This document shows, piece by piece, positions 50,872 to 60,378 of a stretch of 64,000 nt of DNA. Source of the DNA: DASPKM01 sp963817075. Its GTDB lineage: Bacteria; Bacteroidota; Bacteroidia; Chitinophagales; Chitinophagaceae. The notes below the pieces were generated by a model. That model did not search any database. It worked only from the letters and a program-made list of their open reading frames with translations, and was not told the DNA's origin. The position numbers and the translations under genes were made by a program. The stretch covers positions 248,001 to 312,000 of the forward strand of contig CAWFMT010000009.1 of the NCBI GenBank assembly GCA_963817075.1, given 5' to 3'. The stretch's first letter is position 1. Each line of letters starts with the position of its first letter.

Positions 50872-52752
50872 ATGGATCAGGAATCATTTCTCTTCCAGGC
50901 CCTGGTGTACCTGGCATCTGCTGTCTTGTTCGTTCCGATCGCGAAACGCCTTGGTCTGGGTTCGGTGCTTGGATATCTGATTGCAGGGATCATGATCGGG
51001 CCGTTTGTATTGGGATTTGTCGGCGAAGAAGGGCAGGATATTTTACACTTCGCAGAATTTGGAGTTGTGATGATGCTTTTCATTATCGGATTGGAACTTG
51101 AACCAGAATTATTATGGAGACTTCGTAAATCAATCCTTGGTCTTGGTGGGTTGCAATTGATCATCACAACAACCCTTCTCACATTGATCCTTTCAGGTCT
51201 TGGGTATGATTGGAAACAGTCGCTTGTAATGGGAATGATCTTTTCCCTTTCCTCAACTGCTATCGCCCTGCAAACATTAGCTGAAAAAGGATTGATGAAA
51301 ACTTCTGCAGGAACAAGTTCATTTGCCGTATTGCTCTTCCAGGATATTGCTGTCATTCCAATGCTGGCAATCTTGCCGTTACTTTCTGATCAAACCACGG
51401 GAGTTGTTGTCGAACATCAGAGCGCGAGTTGGATCGACGGACTCGCAGGCTGGGCAAGAGCATTGGTTGTATTCGGGTGCATAGCATCAATAATCGTTGC
51501 GGGCAGACTTTTAATACGACCTATGCTTCGTTATATAGCCCGCACAAGAATGCGCGAAGTATTTACAGCTTCAGCTTTATTGATAGTAATAGGTATTTCT
51601 GTTCTGATGACCCAGATTGGATTAAGTCCGGCGCTTGGGGCCTTTCTAGCGGGAGTAGTTCTCGCCAATAGCGAATACCGTCACGAACTGGAAACCGATA
51701 TTGAACCTTTCAAAGGATTGTTGCTCGGACTTTTTTTTATTGCAGTAGGAGCTTCCATAGATTTCCACCTCATTGCAACGCAGCCATTCACCATACTTGG
51801 ATGGGTGGTATCCTTGATCGTTGCAAAATCTGCCGTAATGCTGATGCTTGGAAAAGTTTTTGGTATTGGTATCAAACAGAATCTGATCTTTTCACTTGGT
51901 CTCAGCCAGGTAGGGGAATTTGCCTTCGTTTTATTCTCCTTCACAATGCAACAAGGAATTCTCAGTCCTGATACCGTTAATATGATGATTGCTGTAGTTG
52001 CAATCAGCATGGCGCTTACCCCAGTTGTAATCTTATTGAATGAAAAATTATTGCTGCCTCTGGTTGGGAATAAAGTAGCAGAAGAAAAACCCGCGGATAT
52101 TATCGATGAAAGAAATGCTGTTATTATAGCTGGCTTTGGGCATTTCGGAAGTACGGTCGGACGATTTCTCAGAGCCAATAATATTCGGGCTACATATCTT
52201 GATATTGATTCTGATCGTGTAGATTCTCTTAGAAAACTTGGCTTTAAGGTTTTCTATGGTGACGCGTCAAGGTTTGATCTTCTACATGCCGCTGGAGCGC
52301 AGGATGCCAAGGTTATCATAATTGCTGTCGACAGTAGTGAAAAGAGACTCGAGATGATCGAAACGGTCAAGAAACATTTCCCACAACTTCATATGCTTGT
52401 CAGGGCGACTAACCGATATGATGCTTATGATTTAATGAATGCAGGGATGTTACATGTCTACCGGGAAACAATTGATACAAGTCTTCGGCTGGGCGTTGAC
52501 GCTATGGCCATTTTAGGATATAGAAAGTATACGGCTAAGAGACTGGCAAGGATGTTTCTGAAACATGATGAGATTAACCTGAAAAAACTTGCTGCTATTA
52601 GAGATCCTGACGACTATGTAGCAGAAGCGAAAAAATATATTGAAGAAATTGAACTTATTATCAAGGCTGATAATGAAGATAAACCATTAGATCTAGATGC
52701 TGGCTGGGACTCAGAGAGTTTAAGGGCAGAATCGAGAAAATCAAATATCTAG
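50872..52752 (+). CDS. Kef-type CPA2 cation:proton antiporter with RCK domain
   Basis: A 626-residue protein. Residues 1-395 hold about twelve transmembrane helices with the CPA2 features GSVLGYLIAGIMIGPFVLG, FGVVMMLFIIGLELEP, SLSSTAIALQ, FQDIAVIPML, SPALGAFLAGVVLANSEYRHELE (key part LGAFLAGVVLANSEYRHE) and LSQVGEFAFVLF. From about 415 a TrkA-N/RCK domain follows: VIIAGFGHFGSTVGRFLR and YGDASRFDLLHAAGAQDAKVII. It should exchange K+ for protons and protect against electrophiles or acid stress, gated by the KefF-like partner. The C-terminal 40 residues are acidic and disordered. Whether glutathione or another thiol gates it is unknown. Confidence 0.93.
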   Translation: MDQESFLFQALVYLASAVLFVPIAKRLGLGSVLGYLIAGIMIGPFVLGFVGEEGQDILHFAEFGVVMMLFIIGLELEPELLWRLRKSILGLGGLQLIITTTLLTLILSGLGYDWKQSLVMGMIFSLSSTAIALQTLAEKGLMKTSAGTSSFAVLLFQDIAVIPMLAILPLLSDQTTGVVVEHQSASWIDGLAGWARALVVFGCIASIIVAGRLLIRPMLRYIARTRMREVFTASALLIVIGISVLMTQIGLSPALGAFLAGVVLANSEYRHELETDIEPFKGLLLGLFFIAVGASIDFHLIATQPFTILGWVVSLIVAKSAVMLMLGKVFGIGIKQNLIFSLGLSQVGEFAFVLFSFTMQQGILSPDTVNMMIAVVAISMALTPVVILLNEKLLLPLVGNKVAEEKPADIIDERNAVIIAGFGHFGSTVGRFLRANNIRATYLDIDSDRVDSLRKLGFKVFYGDASRFDLLHAAGAQDAKVIIIAVDSSEKRLEMIETVKKHFPQLHMLVRATNRYDAYDLMNAGMLHVYRETIDTSLRLGVDAMAILGYRKYTAKRLARMFLKHDEINLKKLAAIRDPDDYVAEAKKYIEEIELIIKADNEDKPLDLDAGWDSESLRAESRKSNI

Positions 52753-52753
52753 G

Positions 52754-52839
52754 TTTAACCGCCAGGACGCTAAGACACTAGGTTACGCAAAGATTCCTTG
52801 CGAAACCTTGCGTCTTAGTTTCTTTGCGGTTAAAAAAAA
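52754..52839. repeat. TTTAACCGC...GCGGTTAAA hairpin repeat
   Basis: TTTAACCGC at the left and GCGGTTAAA at the right are perfect inverted ends; inside, CGCAAAGATTCCTTGCG and ACTAGGTT/AACCTTGCG pair further. It fills the gap between the convergent antiporter and fusion genes and has A-rich and T-rich flanks, so it may serve as a bidirectional terminator. Same family as 35676-35757. Confidence 0.7.
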
Positions 52840-52841
52840 AT

Positions 52842-54344
52842 TTAACCAGCAAGTGAACGCCAGAGAATCCTCACACTCCAGAGAATAACCATTGCCCCTA
52901 CAGCAATGAACATAGTCTTCACCGGCAACTTTCCGGCAAGCTTTGCACCTAGTGGAGCTGCAATCATTCCTCCGATAATCAATCCTGCAATTACCTGCCA
53001 ATGACTAATTCCTATAAGCGAAAAAAAGGTTAATGCACTCGCAAGGGTGACAAAGAATTCTGTAATGCTTACAGATCCGATCACATATCTGGGAGTTCGT
53101 CCTTTTGAGATCAAAGTACTGGTCACAAGCGGACCCCAGCCACCGCCACCAAATGAATCAAAAAAACCTCCTGCACCTGCAAGCCATCCAACCCTCTTCA
53201 CTTTTCCCGTTTTTCGGTTCTTCTTAAAAGCAGCAAGCAAGATTTTTGTTCCGAGGAATAAAGTATAGGCAGCAAGAAACGGTCGAATATATTGCGAATA
53301 ATCGTCACCAAACTTTGAAAGAAGAAAAGCACCTGCAACAGCTCCGATGATCCCCGGGATCAGCAAGGCTTTGAATAGCTTCTTGTTTACATTCCCGAAT
53401 TTATAATGACTATATCCAGATACTCCACTTGAAAACATTTCTGCTGTATGAATGCTGGCACTGATTGCAGGTAATTTTACACCTACAGAAAGAAGAATAA
53501 TAGCGCATGTAACTCCATAACCCATTCCTAGAACTCCGTCCACCAGCTGTGCAAGAAATCCTGCTAGGATCATCCAGTAAAAAACATCATCGAGATGCTG
53601 CGGGAATTCTCGTATGGTCGTAAGAATATCCTTATATGGCAGATAAGATAATATTGCATGGCCAATGAACATAAAGAAAAACGCGAATAGACTCCAGGAT
53701 GCGATCCTTTTCCACCTTTCTCCCGACTTGTCCAGGTCCTTTTTCTGAACGAGTACTTTTGTAATCTCGTTTAGCTTATCAACCTTGCTTGAAAAATCTC
53801 CATTCAGCTTTTTCCTGATCTGCTCCATATTCACCAGCACATTATCAAGCTTCTCCGGAAGAACTTCATCGAATAATTCTTTCAACCTTTTTGCAATGGT
53901 TGGTGATTTTCCATTTGTAGAAATTGCAATCTTTAAATTTCCCTTTTTGACAATGGATCCAAGATAAAAATCGCAGAGTTCTGGCTTGTCAGCTACATTG
54001 ACGAGTTTTCCCTTTGCTTTTGCTTCATTTCTGATGGATTCACTTGCTGCCTTGTCATTAACAGCAATTATTACTACATCAATATTCTCCAGGTCGGCAA
54101 CATCAAATGCCCGCTCGTTTATTTCAATAGCTGAGTAATGGCTTGCAATCTTGCGAACAGTTTCATGAACATTCAATGCAACTAGCCTTATGCGAGTAGC
54201 TGGTGAATTATGGAGAAGGGCATTCAGTTTTTCAATTGCAACATTTCCTCCACCTACAACCAAAACGGAAAGTTCCTCCAGTTTTAGAAAAATTGGAAAG
54301 AGCTGGTTGGTCGCGGGGGGGATAGTATTGTTGGTAATGCTCAA
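52842..54344 (-). CDS. Precorrin-2 dehydrogenase - TauE/SafE permease fusion
   Basis: A 500-residue two-part protein. Residues 10-215 match the CysG N-terminal/Met8p domain: FPIFLKLEELSVLVVGGGNVAIEKLNALL (key part VLVVGGGNVA) binds NAD; NVADKPELCDFYLGSIVKKGNLKIAISTNGKSPTIAKRLKE (key part STNGKSPTIAKRLKE) is the dimerisation/active region. After a linker helix, residues 220-500 form a TauE/SafE transporter with about eight helices (QLVDGVLGMGYG, GSFGGGGWGP-type GGFFDSFGGGGWGPLV, SVSITEFFVTLASAL). The first half oxidises precorrin-2 to sirohydrochlorin; the second probably moves sulfite, sulfate or another anion. The gene is last in the sulfate-assimilation operon. It overlaps nothing and starts 3 nt after DUF2490. 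Confidence 0.92.
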   Translation of the reverse strand: MSITNNTIPPATNQLFPIFLKLEELSVLVVGGGNVAIEKLNALLHNSPATRIRLVALNVHETVRKIASHYSAIEINERAFDVADLENIDVVIIAVNDKAASESIRNEAKAKGKLVNVADKPELCDFYLGSIVKKGNLKIAISTNGKSPTIAKRLKELFDEVLPEKLDNVLVNMEQIRKKLNGDFSSKVDKLNEITKVLVQKKDLDKSGERWKRIASWSLFAFFFMFIGHAILSYLPYKDILTTIREFPQHLDDVFYWMILAGFLAQLVDGVLGMGYGVTCAIILLSVGVKLPAISASIHTAEMFSSGVSGYSHYKFGNVNKKLFKALLIPGIIGAVAGAFLLSKFGDDYSQYIRPFLAAYTLFLGTKILLAAFKKNRKTGKVKRVGWLAGAGGFFDSFGGGGWGPLVTSTLISKGRTPRYVIGSVSITEFFVTLASALTFFSLIGISHWQVIAGLIIGGMIAAPLGAKLAGKLPVKTMFIAVGAMVILWSVRILWRSLAG

Positions 54345-54346
54345 TT

Positions 54347-55114
54347 TTAATTTTTATTGACCTGTTTTATTTTTTTATTTCTAAGATCAAGGTTATGGAA
54401 GTAAAAAAGTCGTGCTGCATGAATTCTTCGATATTGGTTTCCGCCTGTCAACTGTTGGAAAAGATTCATATACCCAAATTGTAAATTGTCATGGTCATTT
54501 GTATGATAACTAAACCCAACAAAAAATCTGTTCTGGTCAAAATAATTATAGATGATCTCCTTTCCGAAATTGACCATTATTTCATTGTTCGCGATCAGCG
54601 AAATTGATCCTTTTGAAAAAGGTTTCCTGCCAAGTGAAGTAGTAAGAAAAAAATTATAACGTCCTCTGAAATTGAAATTGTATCCATCCCCTAATTCATC
54701 ATTGTCCTTCACTTTATGCCTGAATCTTTCCTCCAGTCGGAACCATTGCATCAATCTGGTTCTATTATACCTGGAATGCCATTGCACCTGTTGCCAGGGC
54801 CGATGCTCAGGAACGGATATGTCTGCATGGTTATCTGCAGGAAAATGATTTATGTATGCATAGCCTGCTGTAAACTTTGTATTATCATTCTTATAATAGG
54901 TCAACCCCACACGAATTATACCCTGAGATTTATCCGAAAAGAATTTGTCTTTTGTTCGGAGTTGCGTTTCTGCCCACATCCCCCAATTGTTGCTAAACCT
55001 GGTCTGGTTGAAAAATCCAAACCAGATTTGATTGAAGCTCTGAATCTGCTTGCCTTGAGCGGGTGCAACTTTAACCAACAGCATAAGCAGAGAATAGAGC
55101 ATTATTTTTTTCAT
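54347..55114 (-). CDS. DUF2490 outer-membrane beta-barrel protein
   Basis: A 255-residue protein with a signal peptide (KKIMLYSLLMLLVKVAPAQG, cleaved after AQG). QIWFGFFNQTRFSNNWGMWAETQLRTKDKF (key part NNWGMWAETQLR) and alternating aromatic strands such as WHSRYNRTRLMQWFRLEERFRHK, ending with LFYFHNLDLRNK, are typical of DUF2490 barrels. It should sit in the outer membrane. Its place inside the sulfate operon, between cysI and the fusion gene, suggests a link with sulfur-compound uptake, but DUF2490 has no known function. Confidence 0.85.
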   Translation of the reverse strand: MKKIMLYSLLMLLVKVAPAQGKQIQSFNQIWFGFFNQTRFSNNWGMWAETQLRTKDKFFSDKSQGIIRVGLTYYKNDNTKFTAGYAYINHFPADNHADISVPEHRPWQQVQWHSRYNRTRLMQWFRLEERFRHKVKDNDELGDGYNFNFRGRYNFFLTTSLGRKPFSKGSISLIANNEIMVNFGKEIIYNYFDQNRFFVGFSYHTNDHDNLQFGYMNLFQQLTGGNQYRRIHAARLFYFHNLDLRNKKIKQVNKN

Positions 55115-55131
55115 TCTTTTTCGTTTGCTAG

Positions 55132-55164
55132 AGACCCTGACAGGGTCGGACCCTGTCAGGGTCT
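55132..55164. repeat. 33-bp perfect palindrome AGACCCTGACAGGGTC
   Basis: AGACCCTGACAGGGTC, one G, and its exact reverse complement. Each arm is itself nearly palindromic (ACCCTGACAGGGT), so the site has a four-fold structure. It overlaps the last two bases of the cysI stop codon and fills the gap to the DUF2490 gene. It resembles REP-type intergenic elements of Bacteroidota. Confidence 0.85.
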
Positions 55165-56830
55165 ATTTTTGTCTGTTCATAAAATCCCCAAATCCTTCAC
55201 TTCCCACTCTCTCATTTTTAAACTTGCCAAATAACATATCTAATTCACTTAAGATGGAAGGTTCGTCAAGGCTTTCTTTATAAATCTTATTCAATCTCGT
55301 TCCCTCATAGTCGCCTCCAAGATGCATATTATATTTACCATAAGCTGTTCCTACAAACCCAACTTCAGCTATATAGGATCTTGCACATCCATTGGGGCAA
55401 CCTGTCATTCGAATTATGATCTCTTCTTTTTCCAGTTCGTATTTCGCCAACAATACTTCGATCTTGGTAATTAGAGAAGGAAGATAACGCTGACCTTCTG
55501 CCAATGCCAGCGGACATGTATTGAAGGCTACACAAGCCATCGAATTTTTCCTGACAGAGGAAGAATTTTCAGTATGACTGATGACCTTATATTGTTCAAG
55601 TATCTGTTGGATTTCATCCTTATCCTTTGGATGGATATCTGCAAGGATCACATTCTGGTTGCAAGTAAATCGGAAATTTGCTTTTCCTGTTTTTGCGACG
55701 TCAAGAAAAGCAGATTTTAAAGCTACCTGCTCATCATCCAGTACGCGGCCATTTTCTACAAATACAGTATAATGCCAGAATCCTTCACTGTTTTGTTCCC
55801 AGCCATAATAATCTGTTCTCTCAGTGAGTTCATAAGTTTTCGGAGGCTCCAGTTTAAAACCAACCCTTCTCTCCAGCTCTTCTCTGAAAAAATCAACACC
55901 AAGTGTATCGACAGTATATTTTAGCCTGGCTAACTTCCTGTCGGACCTATTCCCGTAATCCCGTTGAATAGTGAGTATCTCGTAAACTGCTTTTAAAACC
56001 TTCTCTTCTGAATCAGTAAATCCTATTTCAGTTGCTAACCTTGCATAGGTTTCAGGATTGCCATGAGTAGTTGAAAGACCACCACCCACGGCTATATTAA
56101 ATCCTTTTAATTCATTGTTTTGAATTATTGCAATCAACCCGATATCATTTCCAAATACATCTACATCGTTGTTAGGGGGAATTGTAATTGCTATTTTGAA
56201 TTTCCTGGGCAGATACCTGTCTTCATAAAGTGGATCTTCCTCATCTTTCTTGTCTAGTATCTTTTCTTCGTCCAACCATATTTCATAATATGCCCTCGTC
56301 TTGGGAAGAAGCATATCACTTATTTTCCTGGCATATTCAAAGATCTGACCATGGATCGGTGATTGTTTTGGATGAGAGGAGCAAAGAACATTTCTATTAA
56401 TATCACCACAGGTAGCAATAGAATTCAACCCCGCCTGATCAAAAGCCTGAATGGTTGGCTTGATCCTCGATTTCAAAAGTCCATGTAGCTGTATCGTCTG
56501 CCTCGTGGTGATCTTTATAACACCAGTAGAATTTTCCCCAGCAATATTATGAGTCGCGATCCATTGTTCTGGAGTTAAGAATCCACCCGGTAATCGCAAC
56601 CTGATCATAAATGAATATAGACGCTCAAGCTTTTTTTCTGCCCGCTCTTCCCGTCTATCCCTGTCATCCTGTTGATACATTCCATGAAACTTGATCAATG
56701 CCTGATCGTCTTCACTGATAGCTCCTGTGATCTCATTCTGCAAACTTTGCACAATGGTGCCACGAAGGCCATCACTTTCTTCCTTGATCTTTTCTATTGG
56801 TGATAAATTCTTGTCGTCAGGCATTATCAT
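55163..56830 (-). CDS. cysI: Sulfite reductase hemoprotein (CysI/nitrite-sulfite reductase family)
   Basis: A 555-residue siroheme/4Fe-4S enzyme reducing sulfite to sulfide with six electrons. Two ferredoxin-like repeats are visible (FMIRLRLPGGFLTPEQW; GYFWHYTVFVENGR-type EGFWHYTVFVENGRV). The siroheme-binding strands include TTRQTIQLHGL. The Fe-S cysteines lie in VAFNTCPLALAEGQRYLPSL and MTGCPNGCARSYIAEVG (C...C and CxxxC), followed by YNMHLGGDYEGTRL. It is intact, in contrast to its partner cysJ just upstream. The gap to cysJ is 24 nt. Nitrite reduction is an alternative, but the operon content favours sulfite. Confidence 0.95.
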   Translation of the reverse strand: MIMPDDKNLSPIEKIKEESDGLRGTIVQSLQNEITGAISEDDQALIKFHGMYQQDDRDRREERAEKKLERLYSFMIRLRLPGGFLTPEQWIATHNIAGENSTGVIKITTRQTIQLHGLLKSRIKPTIQAFDQAGLNSIATCGDINRNVLCSSHPKQSPIHGQIFEYARKISDMLLPKTRAYYEIWLDEEKILDKKDEEDPLYEDRYLPRKFKIAITIPPNNDVDVFGNDIGLIAIIQNNELKGFNIAVGGGLSTTHGNPETYARLATEIGFTDSEEKVLKAVYEILTIQRDYGNRSDRKLARLKYTVDTLGVDFFREELERRVGFKLEPPKTYELTERTDYYGWEQNSEGFWHYTVFVENGRVLDDEQVALKSAFLDVAKTGKANFRFTCNQNVILADIHPKDKDEIQQILEQYKVISHTENSSSVRKNSMACVAFNTCPLALAEGQRYLPSLITKIEVLLAKYELEKEEIIIRMTGCPNGCARSYIAEVGFVGTAYGKYNMHLGGDYEGTRLNKIYKESLDEPSILSELDMLFGKFKNERVGSEGFGDFMNRQK

Positions 56831-56854
56831 TTATTAATTCATTGGGTTTCCATT

Positions 56855-58555
56855 TCAGTATACATCTTTCAAATAACGGCCCTCTGATTTCAATTGATTC
56901 AGATATTCTTCTGCAGATTCTTTGTCTTTGCCATCGAATTCTTCAAATAATTGGATTAGGGTATTTTCAACATCAATGCTCATCGGTTCTCGTGCGCCAC
57001 ATAAATAAACATATGCACCATCATTGATCCAATCAACCAATTCTCTTCCAGCTTTTCGCATTTTATGCTGAACATAAACTTTTTGGTCCTGATCCCTGGA
57101 GAATGCAAGGCTTACTTTATTAAGCACACCCGTATCCATCCAGTTCTGCATTTCAGTTTGATAAAGAAAATCAGTTGTGAAATGTTGGTCTCCGAAGAAA
57201 AGCCAATTCTTTCCACCGGTTCCAGTAGCATCTCTATGGGCGAGGAATGATCTGAAAGGCGCAATCCCGGTGCCGGGACCAATCATGATAACGTCCTTTT
57301 CATCAGAAGGAAGTCGGAATAATTCATTCTTGTGCACATAAAAATTGATTTCCTTACCAACTGGCCATTGGGATAGACAATCAGAACACAATCCGAATTT
57401 TGTTTCTTCGTTCACAAGAAATTTATCTCTTGCAACCGTGATATGCACTTCGCCGGCATGAGCTTCAGGAGATGATGAAATAGAGTAAAGCCTTGGCGCG
57501 ATTGGTTCCAGTATCGCCATCACTTTCTCAAATTGTTCCACTCTTAATAATGGATAGATCTTCAAAAGATCAAGTAATCCAATTTTTGTTACAGGGATTT
57601 CCTGTTGAACAATTGCCGCATATTTTTTCACAACCCGGTCTGCGCAGAAGAGTAATATTCAATTTTTTTCTTAAAAGATCGATAGCTGTAAAGGTCTGGT
57701 CACGATATGGGAATGGATGATCCCTTAAGGTTCTGGTTATGGATAATATTCCCTCAACAACCGATAGTGGATTTTCCGGAACAATCCCTATTGAATCCCC
57801 TGGTTGATAAACTAAATCCTCTGCTTCAATTTCTATATGATAAGTTTCTTTGCTAGATCCTCTGTCATTTAGATTTATGTTTGTTAGTACAGTTCCTGTA
57901 TAAATTTTTTTGCCGGAAGATTTTTTTTGTGGGACCGAGGATGGCGTTCTTAAAACATTTCCATCTCCAGTTTGCAATTGCTCTAATACCTGGTTGAACC
58001 AGGTGCTAGCCTCCGTCTGATAATCTGTATCGCATTTTTGGAGGGTAATTATTCTTTCACCCCCAAGTTTATTCAATTGCTCATCCACATCTTCACCAGC
58101 CTTGCAGAAAAGGGGATAGGCAGTATCGCCCAATGCCAGGACTCCATATTTCAATTTATTAAGAGCAAAACCATGTTGATGAATATGGTCATAGAATTTT
58201 TTTGCAGCTGCCGGTGGTTCACCATCGCCCTGGGTGCTGATGATGGTAAGAAAATATTCTTCTCTTGAAAGATCATTCAAACGATATTGATCAAGGCTTA
58301 CCAATTTGGGATTGATCCCTTTTTTCTTAGCCATCGCAGCAAAATCAGTTGCAAGCCGTTTTGAATTTCCGGTCTCCGTTCCATAAGCAATGGTGATCTT
58401 ACCAACGGCAGGTTTGGTCGAAGGTGATATCCTTGTTGATTGCTGGAATTCCCCGAGATGAGACCAGTGAGATATCCATTCATCCACACCAATTCTTCAT
58501 GGGTCGAATACTTGATAAGCTCCAGCAGTACTTGTAATTTAGGCTCTCCCAGCAT
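56855..58555 (-). pseudogene. cysJ: cysJ, sulfite reductase flavoprotein, with two frameshifts
   Basis: A flavodoxin-FAD-NADPH reductase of about 565 residues, in three frames. The first piece, from 58555, reads MLGEPKLQVLLELIKYSTHEELVWMNGYLTGLI. After a one-base loss near 58450-58460 it continues KPAVGKITIAYGTETGNSKRLA, STQGDGEPPAAAKKFYD and GVLALGDTAYPLFCKAGEDVD to KLNITLL. One extra base in the C run at 57634-57636 shifts it to VVKKYAAIVQQEIP, RLYSISSSPEA, IGPGTGIAPFRSFLAHR and CGAREPMSIDVENTL. All cofactor motifs (FMN, FAD, NADPH) are otherwise intact. Either the consensus is wrong or the gene decayed recently. It would feed electrons to cysI. Confidence 0.88.
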
Positions 58556-58600
58556 ATGCAGAATCTTTTCGGGTGCTGATTAAATTTTTGATGGCCGCAC

Positions 58601-59431
58601 TTAATGGCTCAAAATAACTTCCGTCAATTCCGACTCAGGAAGCCATTTAAATTGTTCATGAAGGTTGACCAGCCTTTCCAATGATTACCAGTGAGGGTGA
58701 AATGAACTCCAATCCTTTTAACCTGATACCATATTCACTAATTGATGACACATAGACTTTTTGAAATGGTGTTGTTGCCTGTTCAACTACAGCCAGCATT
58801 TTTCCGCCATCAGCTTCATTCGAATCATTTTGTCTATTAATGAATCCAGCGAAACAGATGACATATAAAAAACAAGAGTATCATCTGTCTCTGCCAGGTC
58901 CTTCCACTATATTCTTTAGTATATCAGTTTTATAAAATGTAAGAAATCGTACACCTGTTGAATACCCACTAGCCGTGAGTGGAATTCCTGAATAGGCTGC
59001 TGCGCCAGCAGCAGCTGTAATTCCAGGAATAATTTCATACTCAATATTATTCTCTATTACTACTTGCAATTCATCTAAGAACATTTGAAAAGATGGAAAC
59101 ATCGCCTCCTTTCAATCTCACAACATAGTTTGCCTGCATTCGCATACTTCACGATCAGATCATTGATCGTTTTTTGAGGAGTTGAAGCCCCGCGCCTGCA
59201 TTGCTTCCCCACATAAATGATTTCAGCTTTCAGATTTGGCGTACATTCGAGGATCGTCAGGACCAACTAGTCGATCGGATAATTCGCGCATTACAGCAGC
59301 AATAGGCTTTGAGCGTTAATAACGCAGGGTCGCCCGGACCTTCGGCAAGTAATCACTTTACCTGTATTCTTCCTGTTGCATGCTAATTCGCAATTATGAC
59401 ACTTGCCTGTATGTACTAGATTTATCTCCAT
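58601..59431 (-). pseudogene. cobA: Uroporphyrinogen-III C-methyltransferase (siroheme SUMT), heavily frameshifted
   Basis: Pieces in changing frames add up to a SUMT. In order: EGPGDPALLTLKA, the SAM-binding start; LSDRLVGPDDP; AEIIYVGKQCRRGASTPQKTINDLI; a GGDVSIF-like piece; EIIPGITAAAGAAAYSGIPLTASGYSTGVRFLTFYK (key part PGITAAAGAAAYSGIPLT); DDTLVFYMSS; LEFISPSLVIIGK and LHEQFKWLPESELTEVILSH to the stop at 58601. At least six indels separate them. The enzyme methylates uroporphyrinogen III to precorrin-2, the step before the dehydrogenase in the downstream fusion protein. The extreme N-terminal Cys-rich stretch (GKCHNCELAC) is not typical and may itself be misread. Confidence 0.8.
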
Positions 59432-59439
59432 GATCTGAA

Positions 59440-60378
59440 TTAAAACAAACCCTCAATAGAAAGATATCGCTCACCTGTGTCATAGTTAAATGTCAAGATT
59501 TTTGATCCTTCTTGAATTTCAGGGAATTTCTTTGAAACCGCAGCCAGAGCTGCACCGGTTGATATTCCAACCAGGATGCCTTCTTCCTTCGCAATCCTTT
59601 GAGCGAATCAAATGAATCTTCCTTGCTTACTGTAATAACCCCATCAAGAATGTCTGTATTCAGAATTGATGGAATAAACCCTGCACCAATTCCCTGTATT
59701 GGATGCGGTGAAGGACTTCCACCACTAATCACCGGTGAAAGTTCTGGCTCTACCGCGAAGACTTTTAAGGATGGAAATTTTGCCTTAAGAATTTCAGCAA
59801 CGCCTGTAATATGTCCGCCTGTACCCACTCCTGTGATCACGTAATCAAGACCATCTTGAAAATCCTTAGAATTTCTTTGGCTGTTGTTTCCCTGTGAACA
59901 CTCGTATTTGCAGGATTATCAAATTGCTGTGGCATCCACGCATGAGGTGTACTGGCCACCACTTCTGTGGCTTTTTCAATTGCACCCTTCATGCCTTTTT
60001 CGCGGGGAGTAAGAATAAAATCGGCTCCATATGATGGCCATCAGTTTTCTTCTTTCAACACTCATGCTTTCAGGCATCACCAGGATCAATTTGTATCCTT
60101 TGACTGCTGCAACAAGCGCCAGTCCTATTCCAGTATTCCCAGATGTAGGTTCCACAATTACACTATCCTTATTTAATATTCCTTTCTGTTCTGCATCTTC
60201 GACCATGGATAATGCAATTCGGTCCTTAATGCTTGCACCCGGATTATTCCTTTCAAGTTTCATCCAGATCTGCGTGAGAATTCCCAAATAGTCTGTTGAT
60301 CCTCACATGAGGAGTATTTCCGATCGTTTTTAAGATGTTTTTGCTTTCATCTGTTGTTGAGTTGGAAGGATTTTTTAT
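59440..60378 (-). pseudogene. cysK: Cysteine synthase, frameshifted, no clear start codon
   Basis: O-acetylserine sulfhydrylase in several frames. The pieces are SKNILKTIGNTPHVRINRL; WMKLERNNPGASIKDRIALSMVEDA, with the PLP Lys in SIKDR; VEPTSGNTGIGLALVAAVKGYKLILVMPESMS (key part TSGNTGIGLALVA); FILTPREKGMKGAIEKA-type residues in another frame; YVITGVGTGGHITGVAEILK; and a C-terminal EEGILVGISTGAALAA-like frame ending at 59440. At least four indels occur, near 60275, 60035, 59860 and 59605. No in-frame ATG precedes the conserved start; an ATA at 60376-60378 stands where one would be expected. It converts O-acetylserine from cysE plus sulfide to cysteine. Confidence 0.85.
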
